Positions 17,947-25,874 of a DNA stretch of 64,000 nt are shown piece after piece. Made by a program: the position numbers and the translations under genes. Position 1 is the stretch's first letter, and the number at the start of each line of letters is the position of its first letter. The notes beneath the pieces were generated by a model that did no database searches, had not been told where the DNA came from, and saw only the letters and a list, made by a program, of their open reading frames with translations. Source of the stretch: Jidongwangia harbinensis (GTDB lineage Bacteria > Actinomycetota > Actinomycetes > Mycobacteriales > Micromonosporaceae); the NCBI RefSeq assembly GCF_020216025.1, contig NZ_JAIWNC010000036.1, positions 52,986-116,985 of the forward strand, in the 5' to 3' direction.

Positions 17947-18410
17947 TCGGCCCGCTGCAGGACCGGCCGGACCCGACCGGACACCTCGGCGACCGCGGTC
18001 TCGTCCGGCGTGACCTTCGCGTCGAACATGGCCAGTTGCAACCGCGGGCCGAAGACACCGAACCGGTCCAGGTCCGCACGCGTCACCGGCTGCACCACGA
18101 AATGCAGGTGGCCGGGCGTGCCGCCGTCGTGCGACCACAGGCAGACGTACACCTGCTCGGGACGTACCACCTCGGTGACCGCGGCCGCCACCCGGCGCAA
18201 CAACGGACCCAGGGCGGCACTCTCGCCGTCGGACAGCTCCGCCACGTGCCGCACGTGCCGGACCGGCTTCACGATCAGCGTGCCGACACCCAGCGGACCC
18301 ACGCAGTGCTCGACCCGCCATCCGCCGACCTCCAGCAGTACGCCACCGGGCACCGGCCGCCGGCCGCTGGTCAGATCACAGGCCAGGCATCCCACCACGT
18401 CGTCAGTCAT
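17934..18410 (-). CDS. HIT-like family protein
   Basis: A 158-residue protein starting with MTDDVVGCLACDLTSGRRP, the CxxC start common in actinobacterial HIT proteins. The motif PGHLHFVVQPV stands at the HxHxHxx position; the first two histidines, including the usual nucleophile, are present but the third is Val. HIT hydrolases cleave nucleoside phosphate bonds such as AMP-lysine or Ap4A. The missing third histidine makes normal activity uncertain. It overlaps the convergent membrane-protein gene by 13 bp and is monocistronic. Confidence 0.8.
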   Translation of the reverse strand: MTDDVVGCLACDLTSGRRPVPGGVLLEVGGWRVEHCVGPLGVGTLIVKPVRHVRHVAELSDGESAALGPLLRRVAAAVTEVVRPEQVYVCLWSHDGGTPGHLHFVVQPVTRADLDRFGVFGPRLQLAMFDAKVTPDETAVAEVSGRVRPVLQRADQPG

Positions 18411-18624
18411 GCGCCGAGTCTGCGGGATGGCGTCCCGACGGCTCGTGATGTGCCGGTCCTGGAGAACGACGTCGGTGTACCAGTAGAGCGCTCCAGTGGC
18501 GGAGCGCCCCGGTGGACGTAATCTCAGCAAGGGCGCACTCGGCCGGCCGGGGCATCTCCGAGATCTCGTGGTCCTGCGGCGGTTCGCCTCGAAGAACGAT
18601 CATGGGTTCCGAGCACCCATGCGT
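18411..18624. other. Intergenic region upstream of the HIT-like gene
   Basis: No supported gene. It holds the likely promoter region of the leftward HIT-like gene and a 7-bp perfect hairpin GCGCTCC-AGTGGC-GGAGCGC at 18488-18507. The rest of the roughly 460-bp gap to 18870 contains the dispersed repeat at 18625-18713. Confidence 0.5.
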
Positions 18625-18713
18625 GCAGATCTTGGAGGCGGAGGCAGATCTTGGAGGCGGGCAGCCCCCAGGGCGTTTCCGCTCCAAGATTCGACCAAGC
18701 CTCCAAGATCTGC
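18625..18713. repeat. Dispersed palindromic repeat, copy A
   Basis: GCAGATCTTGGAGGCGG occurs twice with a 19-bp period (18625-18641, 18644-18660). An inverted GCCTCCAAGATCTGC (18699-18713) pairs perfectly with 15 bases of the second copy, and a further inverted CTCCAAGAT is at 18682-18690. The whole could fold into a long hairpin with a 40-nt loop. The same paired-unit arrangement recurs at 63825. Confidence 0.9.
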
Positions 18714-18870
18714 GCGGAAGCCGCCCGGCGATATCGGTTGATTCGCCATCAACGGCCGCGCTGGGCGACCACGTGAGCTCCGGCCGGCCGACGACCGCCG
18801 TGCCGCCGGCCGCCCCGGGAGCCCGTGCAACGGCGATGCGTGGCAGGCGGCGGAGCACCCACGGGTGGGC

Positions 18871-19500
18871 TCAGCTGCGGTTGTGGGCGAACAGGGCGAG
18901 CCGGACCCGGTTCGGGCTGTTCGTCTTCGTCATCAGGCTGGTGATGTGGGTCTTGACGGTGGTCACGCCGATGTGGAGGCGGTCGGCGATCTCCATGTTG
19001 GAGAGTCCTTCGGCGACCAGGTCCAGCACGTCGCGTTCCCGGGCGGTGAGGCCCTCGATCGGCGCGGGGGCTTCGGGACGGGCGTGCACCGCGCGCCGGA
19101 CCAGCCGCTGCAGCACGTCGGCGCTGAACGGGCTGTCGCCGGCCGCGGCCCGTCGGACGCCGTCCAGCAGTTCGGTGGGGGGAGCGTCCTTCAGCAGGAA
19201 GCCGCACGCGCCCGCGGTCAGTGCCGGGTACAGGTGATCGTCGTCGCCGAACGTGGTCAGCACCAGCACCCGGGTGGCCGGGCGGTCGGCCAGGATGCGG
19301 CCGGTGGCGGTGATGCCGTCGACGCCGGGCATGCGCAGGTCCATGACCACGACGTCGGGGCTCAGCCGGGCCGCCAGGGTGACCGCGTCCCGGCCGTTGT
19401 CCGCCTCGCCCACCACGTCCAGGTCGGGCTCGCTGTCGCAGAGCATGCGCAGGCCGGCGCGGATCAGGTGCTGGTCGTCCACCAGCAGGACGCGGATCAT
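18871..19500 (-). CDS. NarL/FixJ-family response regulator
   Basis: A 209-residue two-component regulator. The receiver has the acidic pocket VDDQ, phospho-Asp54 in VVMDLRMPG and Lys104 in FLLKDAP. The C-terminal LuxR-type HTH (about 149-204) has LTARERDVLDLVAEGLSN, a recognition region EIADRLHIGVTTVKTHITSL and is complete. It follows the histidine kinase gene with an ATGA overlap and is last in a four-gene operon starting at 22129. Likely targets are unknown; autoregulation of the operon is plausible. Confidence 0.95.
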   Translation of the reverse strand: MIRVLLVDDQHLIRAGLRMLCDSEPDLDVVGEADNGRDAVTLAARLSPDVVVMDLRMPGVDGITATGRILADRPATRVLVLTTFGDDDHLYPALTAGACGFLLKDAPPTELLDGVRRAAAGDSPFSADVLQRLVRRAVHARPEAPAPIEGLTARERDVLDLVAEGLSNMEIADRLHIGVTTVKTHITSLMTKTNSPNRVRLALFAHNRS

Positions 19501-20732
19501 GCCGGCTCCGGGGTGCCGGACACGGCCGGATCGCCGGCGGGGGACGACGCGCGCGGGCCGGTGGTGGCCGCCTCGGCGGGCAGGACGGTGCGTACCCGCC
19601 AGCCTTCGCCGTGCCGGCCGGCCTCCAGGCTGCCGCCGAGGACCTCGACGCGCTCGCGCATGCCGGTCAGGCCGTGCCCGCCGCCGGGTGGGGGCGGGGG
19701 TGCGTCCGGTCCGCCGCCGTCGTCGCTGACCTCCCAGAGCAGGTCGCCGTCCGTCACCGCCACCCGCAACCGGGTCCGGGCCGCCGTGCCCGCGTGCTTG
19801 GCCACGTTCGTCAACGCCTCCTGGGTGAGTCGCAGCACCGCCAGCGCGCGCACCGCGTCCACCGAGCCGACCGCGTCGTCGATGTCGGCGTCCACGATCA
19901 GGCCGGTGCCGCGCGCCGTTTCCACCGCACCGGAGAGCGCGGCGGCCAGGGCGGACGGGTCGATCGCGGTGAGCGCGGCGTCTCCGCGTACCCCCTGGGG
20001 GTCGCGCAGCACGGCGACCAGCCGGCGCAGGTCCGCCAGCGCGAGCGTACCGGTGCGGTGCAGGTCGTCGAAGACCTCACCGACGCGCGGGTCCAGGTCG
20101 GGCAGGACGTGCCGGGCCACCCCGACCCGCAGCACCATCGACGCCACGTGGTGCGCCACCACGTCGTGCAACTCGCGGGCGATGGTGCTGCGCTCGGCGG
20201 CCCGGGCGGCCCGGGCCTCGGACTCCCGCCTGCGTTGCTCCTCGGCGACGCGCTCGGCGGCCTGCCGGGTCAGGTCCCGGCTGGTGCGGATGACCAGGCC
20301 GAGCAGCACCGGCAGGCCGACCACCACGCCCAGGCCGAAGACCGACTGCAGGAACTGCCGCCACGGGTCACCGAGGGAGAAGGCGAGATAGAGGACGCCG
20401 AGCAGGCCGCTCCCCCACCACACCGTGCGCCGGCCGGCCGCGATGGTCAGCTCCAGCAGCGCCCAGCTCGCGCCGACCTGGTTGATCGTCTCGTCCTCGA
20501 GGATCACGAACGCCACCGTCAGCAGGGCGGCCTGGATGAGCAGGTTGACGGCCGGCCGCCGGTGGAAGACCAGGGCGGACGCGAACGCGGGCACGGCGAG
20601 CAGCCACTGCTGGGCGGTCGGCCGGAAGTCGGCATGGGTGCCGATCATCAGGTAGCTGATCCCGCTGAGGTCCAGCAGCACCATCCGGACGAGCGTGTCC
20701 CGCGCGTCGAACACCCGGGTCAGCCATCTCAC
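19497..20732 (-). CDS. NarL-type sensor histidine kinase (HisKA_3)
   Basis: A 411-residue kinase with four to five N-terminal hydrophobic helices (about 15-150) and no large extracellular sensor domain. The dimerisation/phosphoacceptor motif is ARELHDVVAHHV with His189. The HATPase_c domain has TQEALTNVAKHA (N box), VSDDGGGPD (G1) and GHGLTGMRERVEVLGG (G2). The Pro-rich stretch DAPPPPPGGG sits between the G boxes. The GTG start is 9 bp after the ABA4-like gene; the stop overlaps the regulator start. The signal is probably sensed in the membrane, perhaps with the two upstream membrane proteins. Confidence 0.95.
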   Translation of the reverse strand: MRWLTRVFDARDTLVRMVLLDLSGISYLMIGTHADFRPTAQQWLLAVPAFASALVFHRRPAVNLLIQAALLTVAFVILEDETINQVGASWALLELTIAAGRRTVWWGSGLLGVLYLAFSLGDPWRQFLQSVFGLGVVVGLPVLLGLVIRTSRDLTRQAAERVAEEQRRRESEARAARAAERSTIARELHDVVAHHVASMVLRVGVARHVLPDLDPRVGEVFDDLHRTGTLALADLRRLVAVLRDPQGVRGDAALTAIDPSALAAALSGAVETARGTGLIVDADIDDAVGSVDAVRALAVLRLTQEALTNVAKHAGTAARTRLRVAVTDGDLLWEVSDDGGGPDAPPPPPGGGHGLTGMRERVEVLGGSLEAGRHGEGWRVRTVLPAEAATTGPRASSPAGDPAVSGTPEPA

Positions 20733-20741
20733 GACGACAGC

Positions 20742-21170
20742 CTAGGCCGGGTCGGGCTGCGGCCAGCGCGGGCGCACCAGCAGGTAGGCGAGCAGGCCGA
20801 GCGGCCCCAGCAGGATGGTCAGCAACAGTACGAGGGCCATCACCAGGGCCGGGACCCCGCGGGTACGGGCGTCCAGCCACGCCCACCGGCCGACGAAGAG
20901 GTCGAACGCGATCATGTGGGCCCAGGCCGCCGCCGCGCCGTCCGCCGTGCCGAGCAGCTCGCGGACCCCGTCGAGGGTGGGCGAGGCCACGGCCGGCAGC
21001 ACGTCGGCGAACGCCGGGATCACCAGGACCGCGTAGATCACCACGACGGGGACCACGATCAGCGGCGAGGCGATGATCCGTGCGGTCCAGGACCAGCGCG
21101 GGAGCAGGATCATCAGGGCCCAGAACGGTGCGGCCACCGCGAAGGTCAGCGTGAACAGTGCTCCGGTCAT
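20742..21170 (-). CDS. ABA4-like (DUF4281) membrane protein
   Basis: A 142-residue protein with four predicted transmembrane helices. The segment AAAWAHMIAFDLFVGRWAWLDARTRGV is the hallmark of the ABA4/DUF4281 family, named after a plant neoxanthin-synthesis protein. The bacterial function is unknown. The ATG overlaps the stop of the upstream membrane protein (ATGA), and the histidine kinase starts 9 bp downstream. This tight arrangement suggests the membrane pair either modulates, or is controlled by, the two-component system. Confidence 0.88.
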   Translation of the reverse strand: MTGALFTLTFAVAAPFWALMILLPRWSWTARIIASPLIVVPVVVIYAVLVIPAFADVLPAVASPTLDGVRELLGTADGAAAAWAHMIAFDLFVGRWAWLDARTRGVPALVMALVLLLTILLGPLGLLAYLLVRPRWPQPDPA

Positions 21171-22129
21171 CGGACCAGCATCCCGTCCGTCGCCGGCTGC
21201 GGGGCGGCCGGGTCGAGGCGGGGCCGGTGCCGGTCCGCGGCGAGGACCGCGGCGACCGCCACCGCGGTGCCCAGGACCAGCGCGGCGAATCCGGCCAGCG
21301 TCAGCGCGTCCGGCCGCAGCAGCGGCTGACCGCGCAGCGCCTGCCCGGTGAGCATCGCGGTCAGCACCGCGTACCCGGCCGCGGCCACGAGCAGCAGGCG
21401 GACCCGGGTGGCCTCGGCCCACCGGCCGGCGGACCGGTGCAGCAGCAGTCCCAGCAGCGGCAGCACCTGCAGGCCGTGCAGCCCGATGAAGTGCCCGATC
21501 CGCAGGTCGCCGCCGGTGGTGCTCCAGCCGGTCACGGGCATCCCGGGACCGCCGTCCGGCACGCCGACGCTGTGTGCGCCGGAGATGCCCGCAGCCATCA
21601 TCTCCGCGGTCGGCACCGTCATCGGCACGGCCGCGAGCATGCCGAGCAGGGCCAGCAGCATGCCGGCCACCACGGCGTACCGCACGGTGCGGTCCGGGAT
21701 CCGGCCGCGCAGCACCCGGACCGCGAGCACCAGGTGCGCCAGGAACAGCACCATGATGGCCGCGCCCATGATGTCGAACAGGTTCTCGTCGAGCGGGGTG
21801 GACGCGTTGAAGTGGCTGGGCCGGCCGCGGACCACCTGGGTCACGATGATCGACATCTCCACCACCGAGACGGCGAGCACCACGGTGGTCGCCCATTCGG
21901 CGATCCGGCTGCGCCGTGGCAGCAGGCTGAGCAGCCAGGCGAGGGTGCCGGCGTACAGCACGAACGAGACGGCGAACTTGAACGGCTTGAGCCAGGCCCG
22001 GGCCCCGGTCACCTCGCGGTCGTCGACGAGGACGCCGACGGCGGTGACGACGGCCAGGACGGCCATGGCGGCGGCGAACACGAGCAGCGGGCGGTGCCAG
22101 TGAGCCGCCCGGCGCGGTAAGAGAGTCAT
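21167..22129 (-). CDS. Multi-pass membrane protein, unknown function
   Basis: A 320-residue protein with about eight hydrophobic helices. It includes the conserved-looking motifs KPFKFAVSFVLYAGTLAWLL, VRGRPSHFN, LRIGHFIGLHGLQVLPLLG and PLLRPDALT. The paired histidines in GHFIGLHGLQ and the earlier RPSHFN could bind a cofactor or metal. I do not recognise a named family. It is first in the operon with the ABA4-like protein and the two-component system and overlaps the former by 4 bp. Confidence 0.85.
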   Translation of the reverse strand: MTLLPRRAAHWHRPLLVFAAAMAVLAVVTAVGVLVDDREVTGARAWLKPFKFAVSFVLYAGTLAWLLSLLPRRSRIAEWATTVVLAVSVVEMSIIVTQVVRGRPSHFNASTPLDENLFDIMGAAIMVLFLAHLVLAVRVLRGRIPDRTVRYAVVAGMLLALLGMLAAVPMTVPTAEMMAAGISGAHSVGVPDGGPGMPVTGWSTTGGDLRIGHFIGLHGLQVLPLLGLLLHRSAGRWAEATRVRLLLVAAAGYAVLTAMLTGQALRGQPLLRPDALTLAGFAALVLGTAVAVAAVLAADRHRPRLDPAAPQPATDGMLVR

Positions 22130-22228
22130 ACCCCGATCCTCGGGACACGGCGGCCCGCAATCGCCCGTCCGGTGGCCCGTCCTGCGGCCCGGGGTCGGAG
22201 TGGTTCTCCTCCCTGGGTAGGAGGCCGC

Positions 22229-22234
22229 GATACT
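22229..22234 (+). promoter_or_regulatory. Candidate leaderless -10 element
   Basis: GATACT ends 6 bp before the GTG at 22241, the spacing expected if transcription starts at the first base of the start codon. A possible GGAGG sits too far upstream to serve as ribosome site. Confidence 0.4.
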
Positions 22235-22240
22235 GGGCGC

Positions 22241-23680
22241 GTGAACTCCGACGGCACGCCCGCGCACCAGGTCGTTTTTCCGCGTACCCCGGACGGGCGG
22301 CGGAGCAGTTCGGCGCTGGGCCGGGCGGTGCTGGCGGACGCGCTGCGCGCGGCCGACCCGGCCGCCGCGGAGGCCGCGGAGCGGGAGCCGGACTGGCGGC
22401 GCGGCTATCTGCGGCACTTCCGGGCGCTGGTGGAGGCCGGGCTGGGCACGGACGGCGCCGGGTACGACATCGCGGCCGCGGGACTGGCGTCGGTGCACGC
22501 CCGGATGCGGGTCACGTCGGACGCCGGCGAGCTGACCCTGGCGGAGTCGCTGCGCGCCGAACCGGACCGGCCGCTGTCGACGGTCACGGTCACCGGCAGC
22601 GGCACCCCGGAGCGGGAGGTGTCCCTGCCGTACCGCGGTGACCTGCTGCGCGGTGACGCGCTGCACCGCCGGCTCGACGCCTGGGTGGCCGCCGGCACGA
22701 TCGAGCCGTCCTGCGCGGAGGCGGTCCGCCAGGTGGCCGCCAACCCGGACTGGCTGGACCTCTCCGACCAGCAGCTGGTGGTGCTCGGCGCGGGCGCCGA
22801 GATGGGCCCGCTGCCCGCCGTGCTGGGCTGGGGCGGCACGGTGGTCGGCGTGGACCTGCCCCGCCCGGCGGTGTGGGCGCGCCTGGCGGAGACGGCCGAG
22901 AAGAGCGCCGGTCGCCTGATCTGCCCGGTGGCCGGGACCGGGCCGGCCGGCGCCGACCTGCTCGGCGACCTGCCCGCGGTGGCGCAGTGGCTGCTCGGCA
23001 TCGACGGCCGGCTGGTGCTGGGCAACTACGTGTACGCGCCGGGCGCCTCGTACGTCCCGTTGACCGCGGCCGTGGACGCGCTGACCACGCACGTGCGCGC
23101 GGCCCGGCCGGACGCCGCGGTGGCGATGCTGGCCACCCCGACCGACGTGTTCGCGGTGCCGGGCGCCGCGGTGGCCGAGTCCCGGTCCCGGTACCGCGGC
23201 CGGTCCGGGCCGGCCCGGACCGGCCGGGTGCTCTCCGGCGGGCGGATGCTGCTGCCCCAGTATCCGGACGACGCGGACCCCGGCATCTCCGACAACCTGG
23301 TGCCGCAGCAGGGCCCGAACTACGCGCTGGCGAAACGGATCCAGCGCTGGCGGGCCACGGTGGCGCGGCGGGAGACCGTGGCGTGCTTCGGGGTGGCGCC
23401 GCCGACCCGGACCCGGTCGGTGGTGAACAACCGGTTGCTGGCGGCCGCGTACGCGGGTGCGCATCTGTTCGGCGTCGAGATCTTCGCCCCGGTCACCGCG
23501 AACACGCTGATGGCGCTGCTGCTGGTGCACGCGCTGCGGAACCCGCGGGCGGCGGGACCGGCGGTGTGGCGGGACGAGGCGTTCGCGGCGGCGCACGGCG
23601 GGTTGTGGCGGATGCCGTACCAGATCCGCACGTCGCTTCCGCTGGCCGCGGTCCGCGGCCTGCCGGCGGCGCTGCGCTGA
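22241..23680 (+). CDS. Conserved-looking hypothetical protein with Rossmann-like core
   Basis: A 479-residue soluble protein I cannot assign. Residues about 175-215 (LVVLGAGAEMGPLPAVLGWGGTVVGVDLPRP) form a glycine-rich Rossmann-type beta-alpha-beta unit ending in an acidic residue, typical of NAD(P) or SAM binding. A later region has NLVPQQGPNYALAKRIQRWR and FGVAPPTRTRSVVNNRLLAAA, which look conserved. Nothing resembles a known methyltransferase or reductase signature in order. It is monocistronic; the nucleotidyltransferase gene begins 33 bp downstream with its own leaderless promoter. Confidence 0.8.
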   Translation: MNSDGTPAHQVVFPRTPDGRRSSSALGRAVLADALRAADPAAAEAAEREPDWRRGYLRHFRALVEAGLGTDGAGYDIAAAGLASVHARMRVTSDAGELTLAESLRAEPDRPLSTVTVTGSGTPEREVSLPYRGDLLRGDALHRRLDAWVAAGTIEPSCAEAVRQVAANPDWLDLSDQQLVVLGAGAEMGPLPAVLGWGGTVVGVDLPRPAVWARLAETAEKSAGRLICPVAGTGPAGADLLGDLPAVAQWLLGIDGRLVLGNYVYAPGASYVPLTAAVDALTTHVRAARPDAAVAMLATPTDVFAVPGAAVAESRSRYRGRSGPARTGRVLSGGRMLLPQYPDDADPGISDNLVPQQGPNYALAKRIQRWRATVARRETVACFGVAPPTRTRSVVNNRLLAAAYAGAHLFGVEIFAPVTANTLMALLLVHALRNPRAAGPAVWRDEAFAAAHGGLWRMPYQIRTSLPLAAVRGLPAALR

Positions 23681-23700
23681 CCGCCGACCGGGCGGAGGGT

Positions 23701-23706
23701 TAGGCT
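23701..23706 (+). promoter_or_regulatory. Leaderless -10 element of the MobA-like gene
   Basis: TAGGCT (TANNNT) lies exactly 7 bp before the ATG at 23714, and no Shine-Dalgarno sequence is present. This is the classical actinobacterial leaderless arrangement. Confidence 0.6.
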
Positions 23707-23713
23707 CGGCCCC

Positions 23714-24277
23714 ATGCAGATCGCCGGGCTGGTCCTGGCCGCGGGCGCCGGCCGGCGGTACGGCATGCCGAAGGCGCTGGTCCGCCACGGCGACGGGCGG
23801 CTGGTGGACCACGCCGCCGGGGTGCTGGACGCGGGCGGCTGCGTACCCGTCGTGGTGGTGGTGGGTGCGGAGGCCGCGCGGGTGCGGGCGGTCGCGCCCG
23901 GTCTCTCCTATGTCGACAATCCGGACTGGGCCACCGGGATGGCCTCCTCGTTGCGCGCCGGCCTGGCGGCGCTGGCCGCGACGCCGGCCGACGCGGCGAT
24001 GGTGCTGCTGGTCGACATGCCCGGCGTCACCACCGAGGCGGTACGCCGGATCGCCGCACTGGCGGCCCCGGACGCGCTCGTCACCGGCGGCTACGGCACC
24101 CGGCGCGGGCATCCGGTACTGCTCGGCCGGGAGCACTGGGCCGGGGTCGCCGAGACCGCGACCGGTGACCGGGGGGCCCGGGACTACCTGCGCGCCCGCC
24201 CGGTGCGGGTGGTACAGGTCGGCGACGTCGCGGACGACGAGGACTGGGACGTCCCGGCACCGGCGCCGCATGCGTGA
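23714..24277 (+). CDS. MobA-like NTP transferase (MocA-type cytidylyltransferase family)
   Basis: A 187-residue nucleotidyltransferase. The N-terminal LVLAAGAGRRYGMPKAL is the GxGxRxGxPK nucleotide-binding loop. YVDNPDWATGMASSLRAGL and LLVDMPGVT are the metal/substrate motifs of MocA/MobA-like CTP:molybdopterin cytidylyltransferases. It probably transfers a nucleotide to molybdopterin or a related acceptor, but no xanthine-dehydrogenase or Mo-cofactor genes are nearby, so the acceptor is uncertain. The stop overlaps the GNAT gene start by 8 bp, implying coupling. Confidence 0.9.
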   Translation: MQIAGLVLAAGAGRRYGMPKALVRHGDGRLVDHAAGVLDAGGCVPVVVVVGAEAARVRAVAPGLSYVDNPDWATGMASSLRAGLAALAATPADAAMVLLVDMPGVTTEAVRRIAALAAPDALVTGGYGTRRGHPVLLGREHWAGVAETATGDRGARDYLRARPVRVVQVGDVADDEDWDVPAPAPHA

Positions 24278-25172
24278 GGTGCACGACGGCCCGTTGCTGG
24301 ACACCTGGTGCGCGTTGCTGGCCGAGGGCATGGCCGCCGAGTCGGGCGCCGGCCCGGACGGCCCGGCGCTGGCCGCCCGGGTGCGGGCCGAACCACCCGG
24401 CGGGGAGGTACGCCGGTGGGCGGTCACCGTCGACGGCGAGGTCGCCGGGGTGGCCCGGTCGGCGCCGGACGCGGACGCCCGCTTCGTCCGGCTGTACGTT
24501 TCGCCCCGGCACCGCGGGCGCGGCCTGGGCACCGCGTTGTTCGCCGCGGTCCGGGCCGCGCATCCGCACACGGCGCTCAAGGGCATCACGGTGGCCGGCG
24601 GTCCGGGCGAGCGGTTCGCGGCCCGGCTCGGCGCGACCGTCCTGCTCCGGCTCGTCGTCCTGGCCCAGGATCTGGCCGGGCTGCCGGTGCCGGGCGAGCC
24701 GCCGCCGGGGACGGTGTTCTGGACCGGCGGCGCGCCGGACGACCTGGTGGACTCGTACGCGGCGGCGTACCGGAGCCTGGCCGACGCGCCCGGGGCCGGG
24801 CACCAGCTCGCCGACCTGCACTACGACCGGGACCGGATCCGGCGGTGGGAGCGGGAGGTCCGCACCGGCGGCCATGACCTGTGGGTGTGCGCGGTCGTCG
24901 AGGACCGGACCGTGGTGGCGTTCACCGAGGTCGAGGTGGGCCCGGAGCCGGCCGCGAGTCAGCATTCGACGGTGGTGCTGCCGGGTCACCGGCGCCGTGG
25001 CCTGGGTACCGCGGTGAAGCTCGCCCTGGCCGCCCGGTTGCGCGCGGCCCGGCCGGACCTCACCACCGTCACCACCACGGTGAGCGCCGCGAACACCCCG
25101 ATGCTGGCGCTGAACGAGCGGGCCGGTTACCGCGTCGTGCGTACCCGCCTGCTCTGGCACCTGGTGGTCTAG
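24270..25172 (+). CDS. Tandem GNAT-fold acetyltransferase
   Basis: A 300-residue protein with two GNAT domains. Domain 1 (about 1-135) has RLYVSPRHRGRGLGTALFAAV, the acetyl-CoA pyrophosphate loop R/Q-x-x-G-x-G. Domain 2 (about 150-300) has VVLPGHRRRGLGTAVKLALAAR and the late NTPMLALNERAGYRV motif. The two-domain layout resembles mycothiol synthase (MshD) and aminoglycoside-like acetyltransferases, but specific MshD features are not evident. The substrate is unknown. It is translated with the MobA-like gene. Its TAG shares the palindrome CTAG with the stop of the convergent HAD gene. Confidence 0.88.
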   Translation: MREVHDGPLLDTWCALLAEGMAAESGAGPDGPALAARVRAEPPGGEVRRWAVTVDGEVAGVARSAPDADARFVRLYVSPRHRGRGLGTALFAAVRAAHPHTALKGITVAGGPGERFAARLGATVLLRLVVLAQDLAGLPVPGEPPPGTVFWTGGAPDDLVDSYAAAYRSLADAPGAGHQLADLHYDRDRIRRWEREVRTGGHDLWVCAVVEDRTVVAFTEVEVGPEPAASQHSTVVLPGHRRRGLGTAVKLALAARLRAARPDLTTVTTTVSAANTPMLALNERAGYRVVRTRLLWHLVV

Positions 25173-25843
25173 AAGGTCAGTTCCCGCAGCGAGCCGACCC
25201 GGTGCGGTTCGTCGGCCGGACCGGTGCCGTGCCGGTCGAGCAGCACCGCGGACAGCCCGGCCGCCCGGGCCGGCAGCACGTCCAGGTCGTGCCGGTCGCC
25301 GACGCTGAGCACCGCGGCCGGCGGCAGTCCCCACCGGGCGCAGGCGCCGAGGAACGCGCCGGTGTCCGGCTTGGCCACGCCGAGGTTGTCCACCGTCCAG
25401 ACCGGCCCGACCCGGCCGGCCAGGCCCACCCGGGCCAGTTTGTCGTTCTGCTGTTCGGTGGTGCCGTTGGTCAGGACGGCCACCGCGAGACCGGCCGCCG
25501 CGACCGCGGTGAGCGCGTCGTCGGCGTCGTCGAAGGCACGCCAGCTCGCCTGGTAGCACCGGAGGTAACCGGCGAAGATGTGGTCCAGGTCGGGCGCGGC
25601 GGCGGCCACCCCGACCTCGGGGAGGAAGTCGCGCAACCGGCGGCGCCGCTGTTCGGCGAACGTGATCCGGCGCTCCCGCCACGCGCCGAGGTGCCGTTCC
25701 TGGATCTCGTGCCACCGGGCCAGGACGTGCGGCTCCGGCGCGACGCCGAGCGTGGGCAGCCACCGGCGCAGGGCGTCGTCGACCGCGCCGTCCTGGTCGA
25801 GCAGCGTTCCGTCAAGATCAAATAACACGCCCCGGATCTTCAC
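25169..25843 (-). CDS. HAD-superfamily hydrolase
   Basis: A 224-residue HAD phosphatase. Motif I is FDLDGTLLDQD with the nucleophile Asp; motif II is VLTNGTTEQQ; motif III Lys is in GVAKPDTGAF; motif IV is VGDRHDLDVLPA. An alpha-helical C1 cap lies between I and II, as in 2-haloacid dehalogenase/phosphoglycolate phosphatase-like members. The likely reaction is small-molecule phosphomonoester hydrolysis. The GTG start gives VKIRGVLFDLDG. It is divergent from the deaminase gene by 31 bp and convergent with the GNAT gene. Confidence 0.92.
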   Translation of the reverse strand: MKIRGVLFDLDGTLLDQDGAVDDALRRWLPTLGVAPEPHVLARWHEIQERHLGAWRERRITFAEQRRRRLRDFLPEVGVAAAAPDLDHIFAGYLRCYQASWRAFDDADDALTAVAAAGLAVAVLTNGTTEQQNDKLARVGLAGRVGPVWTVDNLGVAKPDTGAFLGACARWGLPPAAVLSVGDRHDLDVLPARAAGLSAVLLDRHGTGPADEPHRVGSLRELTF

Positions 25844-25861
25844 AGGACGCAGCGTAGTCAG

Positions 25862-25867
25862 TAGGGT
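25862..25867 (+). promoter_or_regulatory. Leaderless -10 element of the PLP-dependent deaminase gene
   Basis: TAGGGT lies 7 bp upstream of the GTG at 25875 with no ribosome binding site between, consistent with a leaderless transcript. Confidence 0.6.
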
Positions 25868-25874
25868 CCCGTTT

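Noticed and set aside
21167..24589. 1140-residue minus-strand ORF
   Set aside because: Only its C-terminal 320 residues are a plausible protein; the upstream part is antisense to the Rossmann-type and MobA-like genes.
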